From the NCBI RefSeq assembly GCF_029867415.1, contig NW_026705460.1, positions 248,001-312,000 on the forward strand: a stretch of DNA of 64,000 nucleotides, read 5' to 3'. The position numbers were made by a program, and so were the translations under genes. Positions within the stretch are counted from its first letter, which is position 1, and every line of letters begins with the position of its first letter. Positions 21,898 to 32,297 of this stretch are shown here, piece after piece. A model generated the notes under the pieces. That model had not been told where the DNA came from, made no database searches, and saw only the letters and a list, made by a program, of their open reading frames with translations. This DNA is from Vicia villosa. Taxonomy: Eukaryota; Streptophyta; Magnoliopsida; Fabales; Fabaceae.

Positions 21898-23106
21898 TGA
21901 AGGATAGAAAAACACTTAGAAAGGGGGGGTTTGAATAAGTGTAGCTTTAAAAACTTGACAGATAAAAAAAAATTGCACAGTTATTTTTATCCTGGTTCGT
22001 TGTTAACTAAACTACTCCAGTCCACCCCCGCAGAGATGATTTACCTCAACTGAGGATTTAATCCACTAATCGCACGGATTACAATGGTTCTCCACTTAGT
22101 CAGCAACTAAGTCTTCCAGAGTCTTCTGATCACACACTGATCACTCCAGGAACAACTGCTTAGATACCCTCTAAGACTTTTCTAGAGTATACTGATCCAC
22201 ACGATCACTCTAGTTACAACCTGCTTAGATAACCTCTAAGACTTCCTAGAGTATTCTGATCCACACGATCACTCTAGTTCCTTACAACTTAATGTAATCA
22301 ATTCTAAGAGTATTACAATTGCTTCTTGAAAGCTATAATCACAAACTGTGATATTTCTCTTAACGTTTAAGCTTAATCTCACTAATATATTACAACAGCA
22401 ATGTAGTGAGCTTTGATGAAGATGAAGATTCTGAGCTTTGATTTGAACAGCGTTTCAGCAAGTTGATATTCACAGAATAGGTGTAGAATTCGTTAACCTT
22501 GCTTCTCATCAGAACTTCATATTTATAGGCGTTGGAGAAGATGACCGTTGAGTGCATTTAATGCTTTGCGTGTTCCGTACAGCATCGCATTTAATGTTAT
22601 ACGCTTTTGTCAACTACCTCGAGCCTTGTTCACGCTGTGTCTACTGACGTAGCCTTTAGTAGCCTTTAAAGTTCCTTTTGTCAGTCAGCGTAGCTTGCCA
22701 CTTGTACTTTCTTCTGATCTGATGTTTGTGAATACAACGTTTGAATATCATCAGAGTCAAACAGCTTGGTGCAGAGCATCTTCTGATCTTCTGACCTTGA
22801 AGTGCTTCTGAGCGTGATACCATCAGAACTTCAGTGCTTCTGTTCTCTTGTTCTTCTGATGCTTCCATAGACCCATGTTCTGATTCTGCTTCGACCATCT
22901 TCTGATGTCTTGCCAGACCATGTTCTGATGTTGCATGCTGAACCCTTTGAGACAAAGCTTCTGAGCGCTGAATTATGCATACTCTTTATATATTTCCTGA
23001 AAAGGAAATTGCATTGGATTAGAGTACCATATTATCTTAAGCAAAATTCATATTATTGTTATCATCAAAACTAAGATAATTGATCAGAACAAATCTTGTT
23101 CTAACA
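21898..23106 (-). repeat. Sirevirus 5' LTR
   Basis: 1209 bp, equal in length to the 3' LTR. About three substitutions separate them by eye. Confidence 0.95.
22520..22527 (-). promoter_or_regulatory. TATA box of the Sirevirus 5' LTR
   Basis: CCTATAAATATG context on the minus strand, a near-consensus plant TATA box. The U3 side of it (higher coordinates) is crowded with CTTCTGA/TCAGAAG heptamers. The same site is at about 14773-14780 in the 3' LTR. Confidence 0.65.
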
Positions 23107-23556
23107 AAGGTGTTTTCGAAGATGCATCTCCGAAAGCGCCATTTTTTTTGAAAAAATTGTTTTATTTCGGAAGTTCATTTCCGAAAACAGTATTTCGGAA
23201 GTTCATTTCCGAAATACTGGGCGTTTTGCAGATTAAGCAAAACAACCCCCCTCCCCCATTCATTTTACCCTAATCCTATTATAAACACAACCTCTCTTCA
23301 AAATTTCTGCAAAAAGCAAGTGTGAAGTATCAGAGATAGCCAACATCTCATTCCAATCTAAATCTAAATCCTCCCAAACTCTATTAGTGGTAAGTTTAGT
23401 GCATTTTTTTCAATTTGTAGATCCATTAATTAATCTCTATTAGGGTTGTTTAGGTTGTTTAGATCCATTAGTTAAACTCTAAACTGCTATTTAGGTTGTT
23501 TAGAATGAAAAAAATTAGTTATGTTTTAGGATTTTGGGGTCTGCCATTGGAGGTTG
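23107..23556 (+). other. Middle part of the split locus: palindromes, possible promoter, exon and splice donor
   Basis: After the AAGGT duplication come three TTTCGGAA/TTCCGAAA-type palindromes (23115-23215). A TATA-like ATTATAAAC near 23278 follows, then an exon-like stretch, and a consensus donor AGTG|GTAAGTTT at about 23391. The right half of the locus (63764 on) has a matching acceptor before an ATG, so this may be a non-coding first exon whose intron holds E1. 23552-23556 is the GGTTG duplication. Confidence 0.45.
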
Positions 23557-24995
23557 TGTCATACCCCGAAATTTGCCCGATCAATTCATGTCGTTTAATT
23601 CATCAAGGGTCCAAATTAAGAGTCATGGGCTTTGACATTCCTATTGTCAAACCCACACTCCTATGAAATGTCCTGAATTAAAATAGGGGTTAGGATTAGG
23701 GAGTATCTGAACCCGAGACATTAGGCCCATTTATCTCGTTCCAAAGGTTTTATCATTTTCTTACCATTTATCTTTTATTGGAATATTATTATTATCAAGA
23801 CTATAATTAGATTATTATTGACTTAATTTATTATAGGATTATTAATTAATTTGGCTATTATTTAATTAAGGAGATTAGGTTAAATTATTAATATAATTGT
23901 GTAAATATCACTATCATAGAATTGTTAATAATAGGATTATTGGTTTAAATATATGATTATAGGTTTGATTTTAATTGGATCATTATTTTAATTGCACATT
24001 AGGTGTAAATCAGGTTTTTCATTGAATCAAATAATTAGGACAAAACCAATCCCATGATTAATTTATTTTATTTGATTTTTTATTAAATTTTTTATTCAAT
24101 TAAATGTGATTTTTATCAAATAATTGAAAAAAATATGAAAGGATTTGGTTATAATGTGGGATCCAATCAGAACCACCCATCAAATGGTACATAACATACG
24201 CATAAGGGATGATTGGCAGGAGATTTGGAATTTGAAGAACCAATTTTAGAAAGATTTGGGATCAAATCTTTTCAAACTTCAATCAAGGATTCAGAGAGAT
24301 TTCCCCAAAGATTGTTAACCTAATTTCATCAAACATATATAGAGAAGCACTGAGAATGAACAAGGGGGGATTTCGGCCGAAAAAGCAGAGGTGCAGAGCT
24401 TCAAAATCTGGAAATCAAGTGGCTATGGCAGAAAGAGTTTAAGGTCGATTCAGATCATTACAAGCCTCTAAATCGATTTATCGAAGTTTCCTGGACGTAA
24501 CTGAATAGTTACCATTGGCCTGAACACGCTCAAGCAGATGCTCACGTTCACGTTTTTGCCTTAAAAAAATTTCGATTCGAATTCAAGTCTACACACATCA
24601 TAAATCGAATTTGAATACATGTTTGCGTTTATAATCTTGTTTACAAACTCCTGTGCTATTTAATTTGAATTTTGTTACAGGTTTTGTGATTTGCCACAAC
24701 TAGGGATTCAAGGTTGAAATTTGGGAACCTCGGCCAGGGATAATTTCATACCGAATTAACGATTCCGTTGAATTCAGAAGGTCGGACATGATTAACCTGG
24801 GCTGTTTCTGGTTATGTTTTGACCGTCACCTGCAGGTTCACACGGTGGGAACTTACAGCCACCATGGCAAAAGGTCTGGTTCTTCTTTAAAAAAACGAGG
24901 GAGGGAGACGACTATTGCTGGGCGCGTTTGCTTTTTTCTTATTTTTAGAACTTGTTTGTGTTTATATGGTTTTCGTTTGCTCACATTAACAACTA

Positions 24996-25065
24996 GTGCA
25001 GCTAGCGCAGGTGGTTCATGAAAGGATTGTTAACCAAGGGAACGGGTGTTCGATCCCTGGCTCCT
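24996..25065 (+). repeat. tRNA-related segment inside the E1 LTR
   Basis: A box-like TAGCGCAGGTGG and B box-like GTTCGATCC lie about 35 bases apart with an Asn-like TTGTTAA loop between, the layout of a tRNA or a tRNA-derived SINE head. The T-arm pairs reasonably, but the acceptor and anticodon stems do not. It is therefore a relic, not a working tRNA. The copy in the 3' LTR is at about 62593-62662. Confidence 0.5.
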
Positions 25066-26045
25066 CTTGGTTTATTTTCTTTATTTTCTTGAGTTCACTG
25101 GCTGCAAGATTTGGTGTTCACAGCCGCGCGCGTGCCCATCGTACATCCCCTCAATCTCTCCACAGGATCATGCCAGTGTTCAGATCCAATGAATGTGGAG
25201 ATGAAGGCACACCATGGGTATCCACAGAGCTGCCACACACAATAGAAACCAGGTTTTTATATATTTATTTATTTATTGTTTAAATATTTAGATTGATTAA
25301 TAATTAATTATATTCGACTTAGTTAATTTATTTAAATTAGGATTTAGAATTATTTAGGATTTTCTCCCGATTATTTCGATTAATTCGATTTAATTTATTT
25401 AATTAATTTTAATTGATTAATGAAGTCATAAAAACCCTAGACAAGATCCGAATATTAGGGTTTGCCCAATCCCACTGCCATTTGGGCAAAACATTAACCA
25501 TCAATTAATTCTCTTATCGACCCGACTAAATCTATTAGTCGTATTAGACAAGAGATAAAAAATACATAAAATTTAAAACACATTTAATTTGCTGCCCGCG
25601 ACGATCGAATCTATCGATCTGAGTAACCAGCAATGCCCCACTAATCCGTTAGCTATACTGACCAAATCTATTGGTCATCGCATCTAACGGTGCCATATCA
25701 AATCAGGGTTGTATGCCCAAACATTCAAAACACACTAAACCACGACACTACGGATTTTCATCCCTGCAAATACCACGATTTTTAAATCTACGACAAGGTA
25801 ATTCAAAAAGCCTTCAAACCATATCAATTCTAATTCAAAGGCGTACAACCCTGTGCCTCGAACTACGTTGACTCTGATTCTCCCTAAGGAGATACGTAGG
25901 CACTTGGATAACCAAGGCGAGTCCCCCTCCCTAAAATCTCAATTCACTCCAAATCTCTATTTTTACCCTATTCAATTCCTTAGCTATTAAACCTCAATAT
26001 TTTAGCCATAAAACTTGACCCTTAGATTCAAAGGCGATAGGAAGG

Positions 26046-26151
26046 GGTTGAGGGTGCCTAACACCTTCCCTCGACCTAATTATAATAACTTACCCTGAAT
26101 CTCATAACTGCGTAAGGTTTCCTATTCGCCCTTCAGAATAGGTGGCGACTC
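26046..26151 (+). promoter_or_regulatory. E1 U5-end module: hairpin plus internal primer-site-like motif
   Basis: Arms GGTTGAGGG and CCCTCGACC (26046-26076) enclose the core GGGTGCCTAACACC. Downstream TGGCGACTC (26143-26151) repeats the first nine bases of the primer site, 32 bases before the LTR end. E2 and E3 have the same module in otherwise unlike LTRs. Role unknown; packaging, dimerisation or polyadenylation control are possibilities. Confidence 0.6.
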
Positions 26152-26185
26152 TAAAATCTATATTTTTAGGGCAGGTTGCTACAGC

Positions 26186-26203
26186 TGGCGACTTTGCTGG
26201 GGA
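26186..26203 (+). other. E1 primer-binding site
   Basis: TGGCGACTTTGCTGGGGA, two bases after the LTR. It is close to the 3' end complement of a plant tRNA-Arg (TGGCGACTCCGCTGGGGA form). Confidence 0.8.
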
Positions 26204-26900
26204 TACACTCAATGGTGAATTATTATGCTCCTAAGGCTTGAGAGGGTTTAGGTTTTGATCAATGGTTTAGGTTTTTGGCGAAATTTTTAGGGTTTGGCTA
26301 ATTCGTCATTTTAGGGTTTATGGTTTATTGTAAATATTTAAATTTTATTTATTTATTTATTTACTTGCAATTTCAATTTATTACTTGCAATTTCAATTAT
26401 TTACAGCGATTACATTTATTTACAGTAATTTAATTAAATATTTGTATACGTGAATATTTGCTATTTTACTGCACTTTTTGGGTTGTACATAAATTGTTGT
26501 TAAACCTAAGCGCGGGAATTATATTTAAGACCAGAGGGGAATTACATCGCCTACGAGTCTTATTATAATTCCACTCAGAGTGGGTTGAATATCCGGAAAA
26601 GTTTGATACGAGGCTTGACCTTGTTGAGGGCTGGACTTGGTATTTGGCTGATCTCTCTGGGAACCTACCCCTAAAACTCGAACCTCATGGATAAATGAGT
26701 TGTTCTAAAATCCAAAGAGGCAAAAAGTCTCGGCGGCTACGAACGACCCCATGAGACCTTCTAGAACATACCAATGGGAAGGGTAGCACCCTAAGCCGTT
26801 ACGTCGAACCTATGAACCTAGGGCTTATGTGCTTATGTACTTATTATGTGGTTGCAATTTATATACTGCAAATGTCTTGCGTGTTAATTTTGCAGGTACA
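26204..26900 (+). other. E1 leader, no gene recognised
   Basis: Non-coding sequence between primer site and hairpin array. Confidence 0.5.
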
Positions 26901-27462
26901 TCTACGCGTTCCCTGGCCTGCAGGGACCCTATTTCCAAAACCATGTCCTTCCCACGAAGGACACCTCCATTTACGCACGTTGATTGGCCTCACAATGGCC
27001 ATGAGACTTAGTGACTGTCATGAACGGTCACTCTGCGCCTGTATCTACGCATTCCCTAGCCTGTAGGGATTATACTTTAAAATCGCGTCCTTCCCACGAA
27101 GGACATCTTCGTTTACGCACGTCGATTGGCCTCTCGATGGCCATGCGATCCTGTGACTACTTTGAACAGTCACCATGTGCTTACATCTACGCGTTCCCTA
27201 GCCTGTAGGGATTATATTTCTAAAAACGCATCCTTCATACGAAGGACATCTTTTCTTAGCATACGTCAATTGGCCTCTCGATGGCCATGCGATTCGGTGA
27301 CTATCTTGAACGGTCACCCAGTGCTTACTCCTACGTACTCCCTAGCCTGTAGGGATGTTCTTTTATATCCATGTGTTTTCACAACGATGCGTCCTTCCCC
27401 GAAGGACAACTTCATTAGCATGTGTTTGATTGGCCTCTCGATGGCTATGAGATCTAAGGGAT
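26901..27462 (+). repeat. E1 leader array: four units of about 143 bp, each with several hairpins
   Basis: Unit starts are marked by hairpin i at 26910, 27053, 27195 and 27339. Hairpin i is TCCCTR-GCCTG-YAGGGA, where the closing pair is G-C in unit 1 and A-T in units 2-4. Hairpin ii is GTCCTTC...GAAGGAC. Hairpin iii is TGGCC...GGCCA. Hairpin iv is GTGACT...RGTCAC, absent from unit 4. Loops and arms stay, spacers drift. Confidence 0.85.
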
Positions 27463-28539
27463 TTCCATTGGCGTGTCGTAACATCTATCTCGAAAGAATT
27501 TCAATAGGGTCTAATGTCGCCTCTAAGGCTATCCCTAGGATTACATGTCACACATCTGCATTGCATACAAGGAGTTATGATACGAGGAGTCTTTTGCATA
27601 TGCATGCATTTACATTTTCATGCAATCATACATTTACATTTGCATATCTATCTTCGCCCGCATCCTAACTTACCATGCTAGCCGATTTCCCGAGACTTAT
27701 GGAGAAAAATCAAAGGATCATAAACTATGGAGAAGGGAGGATAAGATATCGAGAATGATCTTGGTCTTGCTAAGGAAAAGAGGATGTCTTTCACCATGCC
27801 AGCCGCATGTCCATGCCTTGTCGTAACAAGATTATAAATGCAACAAAGGTTATCATCGAGCAAGGATTAGTTCAACAACGAAGTTCCCTCATAGATACAC
27901 ACAAGGGGTATCTAGTCATAAAGGGGTTCATCTACGAACATAGTGAAATTTACAAGGACGCTCTGCGATAATCTGGGGGCAAGGGTCAGTCCAAATGGGG
28001 CAGTACCCTGAACAAAAATGCATAGGCTATCTTTATCAATCTACAAACACTGAAGGTTGCAAATGGTGTGATACTATCCTCAGAAAAAGCAAAAGAGGTT
28101 CAGTCAAAGGAAACTCATGAAGTTCCGATACGACGAAAACCCACCGCTAACAATCTATTCCCGACAGGTTTGACATGTCTAAGGAGAACTCGAGTGTTCC
28201 CTTACTTCTACAAGTCTAAAGAGCTAAGGAGTAAAACAAGATCAATGGATCTACAAAGGAGATTGTCCCTAGGATTAATAGGTGTTTATCATGTCAAAAT
28301 TGCAACCCCTACGATCGCTAAGAGTTACTCAGGATAAAAATTGTACGTTCAAATTAGAAATTCTAATGGGATGACCATGCAGGTTTTGGAGTCAATTCAT
28401 TCGTTCGCTACTACGACTTTCCACTCGCGCACTTCTATTCTATTCTATTTCAAATTCAAGATTATTAACAAACTTAAGGGATAATGACGAATGCAAATAA
28501 CTAAATCTCGCTAAACGTATGCTTTCAAGGTAAGACCGA
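27463..28539 (+). other. E1 internal, no gene recognised
   Basis: Only short frames without family resemblance. Nothing further seen. Confidence 0.5.
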
Positions 28540-29470
28540 GCCGAGGATGTACAGGCATTGTTTCAATTCCCAAACAGTGGAGATATAAGGATGTTAATCC
28601 CTCGTCACCCCCTCGAGCCAGGAGTTGGAATTTGTTTCTACTTTAAAAAAAACCTTGATTTTAACCAGGGGCAGGGTAGATTTCAATTAATTCAATGGCG
28701 TATTTTGGTTGTCAAGAGAATCAGTCGATCCAAGCAAGGATTCAAGCAAAGGTTCAAGCATAAGGATCAAGCAAAGGTTCAAGCACATCTTCCTCGCGTT
28801 CATCCAAGATTGAGGAAGCAATGGAGGAAACATTCACAACATCTTCTTCCTCAATATATCATTCAAGATCGAGGACGTATCAAAGTCGAAGCTTGCAAAT
28901 CAATGTCAACATGGCAGTCACAATATTCAAAATCCAAGGATCAAATCTCAAAAGGAGCCTTCAAAGAAAAACGCCCGCTAAGTCAAAATGGAAAATTTCA
29001 GGAAAGAAAGCAAAAATGACTTAGGCAAAAGTTAGGGCATCCAGATGGATCAAAGTAAAAAAAAAAAACTGGTTCATGCAAAAATAAGGGATAGAAAAAA
29101 AACAAAGGCGAAATACAAAGGATAATCTTGTGACTGCCAAATCATCGAAGCTTCCCATCAATGCTTGGATCTCTACAAAAAAAATTTTCACCGGTGCTTG
29201 GATCTTCACTAATGCTCCCGCACAACATCAGAACTGCAATAATTCTCTTGCAAACAAAGCCCATCCATTGGATTAAGCGAATTCTTAGGATCTGGAGAAC
29301 ATCAAGGAGAAAGGGGTGGGATAAATAAAATTTTGAGCCTTATATCCATTGTTTCTTAAAACATGAACCATGCCAAGTTACAACATTTAAAAGTCCTAAT
29401 TGAGGCAAGGTTAACCACGAAAGCATATTAAGCAGGATTTTGCTATACTGACTCCTGGAGTTTGTTAAAA
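28540..29470 (+). other. E1 conserved internal blocks 1-3
   Basis: Block 1 (about 28545-28605) contains GTACAGGCATTGTTTCAATT and GGAGATATAAGG. Block 2 (about 29018-29046) contains GACTTAGGCAAAAGTTAGGG. Block 3 (about 29280-29470) contains GGGGTGGGATAAATAAA and TTTTGAGCCTTATATCC. The same three blocks occur in the same order in E2 (minus strand) and E3, although surrounding DNA is unlike. No conserved reading frame was found through them. Confidence 0.7.
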
Positions 29471-29712
29471 CTATTTCTAACCACTACGCTTTTTCAAGCA
29501 TTCATTTCTAATCATCCAGTCCTAATTCATAATGGACTTCGATTTCAAAACTTGCATACGCATCGCATTGGAGTTACTTCTCAAAGGGTACAACGTCATC
29601 TGCGAGTATACACTCAGCATCGAGGAGATCTTGAAATGGGTTAATCAAAGGTGATCCTTTTCTAATAAAGACTCTGGAATGGGGGGAACCACATCTAGGG
29701 GGTTCTCCTAAA

Positions 29713-29832
29713 CAGGGGCAAAATTTCAAGGATCACAGGGGCATGCAATCAAACATCCTATTCACCAGGGGCATTCATCCTAAAGGTTCAATCGACTTGG
29801 GGCACACCTCAAAACAATAACAAACAGGGGCA
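29713..29832 (+). repeat. E1 cluster of polypurine-tract-like CAGGGGCA motifs
   Basis: CAGGGGCA at 29713, 29736, 29766 and 29825, plus 28667. The true tract before the 3' LTR has the same core (32288-32295). Confidence 0.75.
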
Positions 29833-30269
29833 TGTCAAACATGGGAAGAATTCAAATTCAAAAGGATAGAACACTATGGATAGCCCTCCACATCCTGGAG
29901 ATCAAGGGCATACCCTTCAATCTAAACGTCGAAGCATACGACAAGGTTATTTCTCGGGGCACTTCCTTCATGGCTTGGATATCATAGGCATCTTTTCCAC
30001 TAAACATTGGGGCATTGGATATCAAATCCATAAGGCGCACAACAAAAGGAAAAGGCGTCTTCATGCTCTACAAACATCGAACAAATCTTTCTCCTAACTA
30101 CGATATTCAAAGTTCAAAAAAATAGGTATTGGGGAATCGCGCTAGCATCCAACAACCTTACAACTCCAACGAACTATATACGCTTTGGTTATTAACAACC
30201 TATCATTGGAGCATCATGCAAATACATATAAGTCACGCATTACATACATTGGTCGATACATTACACCGT

Positions 30270-30880
30270 ACCTTTTTAGGTAGTCTTCTTTAAGACAAAT
30301 CTCACGATCCTTTCTAGGAGTCTCCTCAAGCAGTCTTATTCAAGACGAATCATCGCCATTTCCAAGAACCTTTCAAGGTAGTCTTCTTTAAGATAGTCCT
30401 TTTCTAAGAACTTTTCTAAGTAGTCTTCTCTAAGACAATCATCGTTATTTCCAAGAACCTTTTTAGGTAGTCTTCTTCAGGACATTCTTTTTCTAAGTAC
30501 CTTTTTAGGTAGCCTTCCTTAAGACAATTTGTCATCCTTTTCAGGAACCTCTTCAGATGGTCTTCTTTAAGACATTCTACGAACCTTTCTGGGTGGTCTT
30601 TTCTAAGACATTAATCGTCCTTTCTAAGAACCTTTTTAGGTAGTCTTTTTAAGACGTCTTTCAGCGTTTCCAGGTGGTCTTCTTTAAGACAAATTTCTAT
30701 CCTTGCTAAGAAACTTTTTAGGTAGTCCTTCTTAAATACATCTTTCAGCCTTTTCAGGTAGTCGTCTTTAAAGACATTCCTCATTCGTTGCTAAGAACCT
30801 TTTCAGGTAGTCTTCTTTAAGACGAATTTTCATATCCATTCCAGAAACCTTTTCAGGTAGTCTTATAGAAGACATTAATT
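30270..30880 (+). repeat. E1 array of GTCTT/AAGAC hairpins
   Basis: About fourteen degenerate units of roughly 40 to 60 bp, most carrying GTCTT-CTTT-AAGAC next to an AACCTTTTTAGGTA block. The same family returns at 31595-31760. Confidence 0.8.
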
Positions 30881-31039
30881 CGTTCCACTCAACCAACATA
30901 TGCATGAGCATAAGCATTATCCCATATATCAAAACATCCAGGTCATCATAAATCATTAATCATGTCGCTTCACTTCAACATCAAACCATGAATATCATCT
31001 AGTACATTCATATACTATAAAAGCCCAATTTTCATTTGA

Positions 31040-31205
31040 AAATCCAAATCATTACAAAGTCCAGTTCTCGTCCTGGCAAATCATTACAAAGTCCAGTTCT
31101 CGTCCTGGCAAATCCTTACAAAGTGCAGTTCTCGTCCTGGCAAATCCTTGCAAAGTCCAGTTCTCGTCCTGGAAAACCGTGAAAATCCAATTCTCGTTTG
31201 GTAGT
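31040..31205 (+). repeat. E1 tandem repeat of about 32 bp
   Basis: Four to five copies of a unit with AAGTCCAGTTCTCGTCCTGG, in which CCAG and CTGG can pair. Confidence 0.85.
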
Positions 31206-31244
31206 CAGTTCTCGTCTGACTGTTACAGCAAAACCCAATAATCC

Positions 31245-31510
31245 AATTGGTGCAGGTGAGTTTGCTATAACCCTAGCAAATGATCCTAATGGTGCAGGTG
31301 AGTTTTCTATAACCCTAGCAAATGATCCTAATGGTGCAGGTGAGTTTGCTATAACCCTAGCAAATGATCCTAATGGTGCAGGTGAGTTTGCTATAACCCT
31401 AGCAAATGATCCTAATGGTGCAGGTGAGTTTGCTATAACCCTAGCAAATAATCCTAATGGTGGAGGTGACTTTGCTATAATCATAGCAAATGATCCTATT
31501 GGTGCAGGGA
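31245..31510. repeat. E1 42-bp minisatellite with perfect hairpin
   Basis: Six units in strict 42-base register; hairpin starts are 31261, 31303, 31345, 31387, 31429 and 31471. The stem is TTTGCTA/TAGCAAA with loop TAACCC in most units. Because 42 is divisible by three, frames stay open on both strands (14-residue repeats), which mimics coding DNA. Confidence 0.95.
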
Positions 31511-31594
31511 TTTATTTTCCCATATCAGGATTTTCTAAACGGAGTTATCAATACATTTCAACCACATAGTGGTCATTCTACAATCAAATGAATA

Positions 31595-31760
31595 TTATCA
31601 GTCCTTTTCAGGAACCTTTCCAGGCAGTCTTCTTTAAGACATATTCCATCCTTTTCAGGAACCTTTCCAGACAGTCTTCTTTAAGACATATTCCATCCTT
31701 TTCAGGAGCCTTTCCAGGCAGTTTTCTTTAAGACGTATTCCATCCCTTCTAGGAGCTTTT
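31595..31760 (+). repeat. E1 second GTCTT/AAGAC hairpin array
   Basis: Three to four copies of a unit with CAGGAACCTTTCCAGGCAG and GTCTTCTTTAAGAC, period about 52 bases. Confidence 0.85.
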
Positions 31761-32283
31761 CCAGGCAAACAGGGTTTTACAAAGGATTTTACAACAAGGA
31801 TCTACAAAAGGGTTTCTCAATTAGGTTTCTTATCACGTTAGTCCCTCGGCAGTGATATCTTTCAAAACATCATCAATAACACGCAAAGGTTTTATCTTTC
31901 TTTTCAGAATTACTAACATACTTCAACTAACATAACTAACAATCATACCTCATTCATTCATAATGCATATACATACATCGCTCTCATTTATTTTGAGAAG
32001 CTCGCCGCATCATACATTGCATGCATCATAACATTGCATAAAATTCAGGTTTGCCTTTTCAGGCCATCCTACAACCAAAACACGTGGTTCTTTCCAGAGA
32101 GCATCTGTTTCGCATTAAAAAAAAAGAAGGGTATGTACCTTGGGTGGCATCTGTAAGCCCATCTCCCACAGAACTTCTTCCCAACGAAAGCAAATTTCAG
32201 GGCATTCTCAGTGTTCAATCATCTTCTACCTTTAGACCACGATAGGCAGACGTGCCTATCTGACTCTTCAGGTTTAAGAAGAT

Positions 32284-32297
32284 TGAACAGGGGCAGC
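32284..32297 (+). other. E1 polypurine tract
   Basis: TGAACAGGGGCAGC directly before the 3' LTR. The E3 tract has the same sequence. Confidence 0.8.

Larger units (their letters stand above)
14151..23106 (-). mobile_element. Sirevirus (Ty1/Copia, SIRE lineage) lacking most of RT-RNase H
   Basis: 8956 bp flanked by the 5-bp duplication AAGGT (14146-14150, 23107-23111). Two 1209-bp LTRs differ at only about three positions by eye, so insertion is recent. Minus-strand order: 5' LTR, primer site, long gag, protease, integrase, first residues of RT, then a break, an extra 377-codon ORF, a repeat-rich 3' region with several polypurine tracts, and the 3' LTR. Long gag, multiple polypurine tracts and an ORF after pol are Sirevirus traits. 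Without RT it must rely on another element for movement. Confidence 0.93.
23557..26183 (+). repeat. E1 5' LTR
   Basis: 2627 bp, TGTCATACC...GTTGCTACA. A possible TATA (ATATATAG) is at about 24334-24343. It contains a tRNA-like segment (24996-25065) and, near its end, the conserved U5 hairpin and primer-site-like motif described separately. No protein-coding frame was recognised. Confidence 0.94.

Noticed and set aside
24996..25065. Functional tRNA-Asn gene
   Set aside because: Acceptor and anticodon stems do not pair and it lies inside an LTR in both copies.
28558..29019. 153-codon plus-strand frame in E1 overlapping conserved blocks
   Set aside because: Blocks 1 and 2 in E2 and E3 do not maintain this frame, so conservation is not at protein level.
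31116..31569. Overlapping open frames on both strands with a 14-residue repeat
   Set aside because: Produced by a 42-bp minisatellite whose length is divisible by three; no start context or family.
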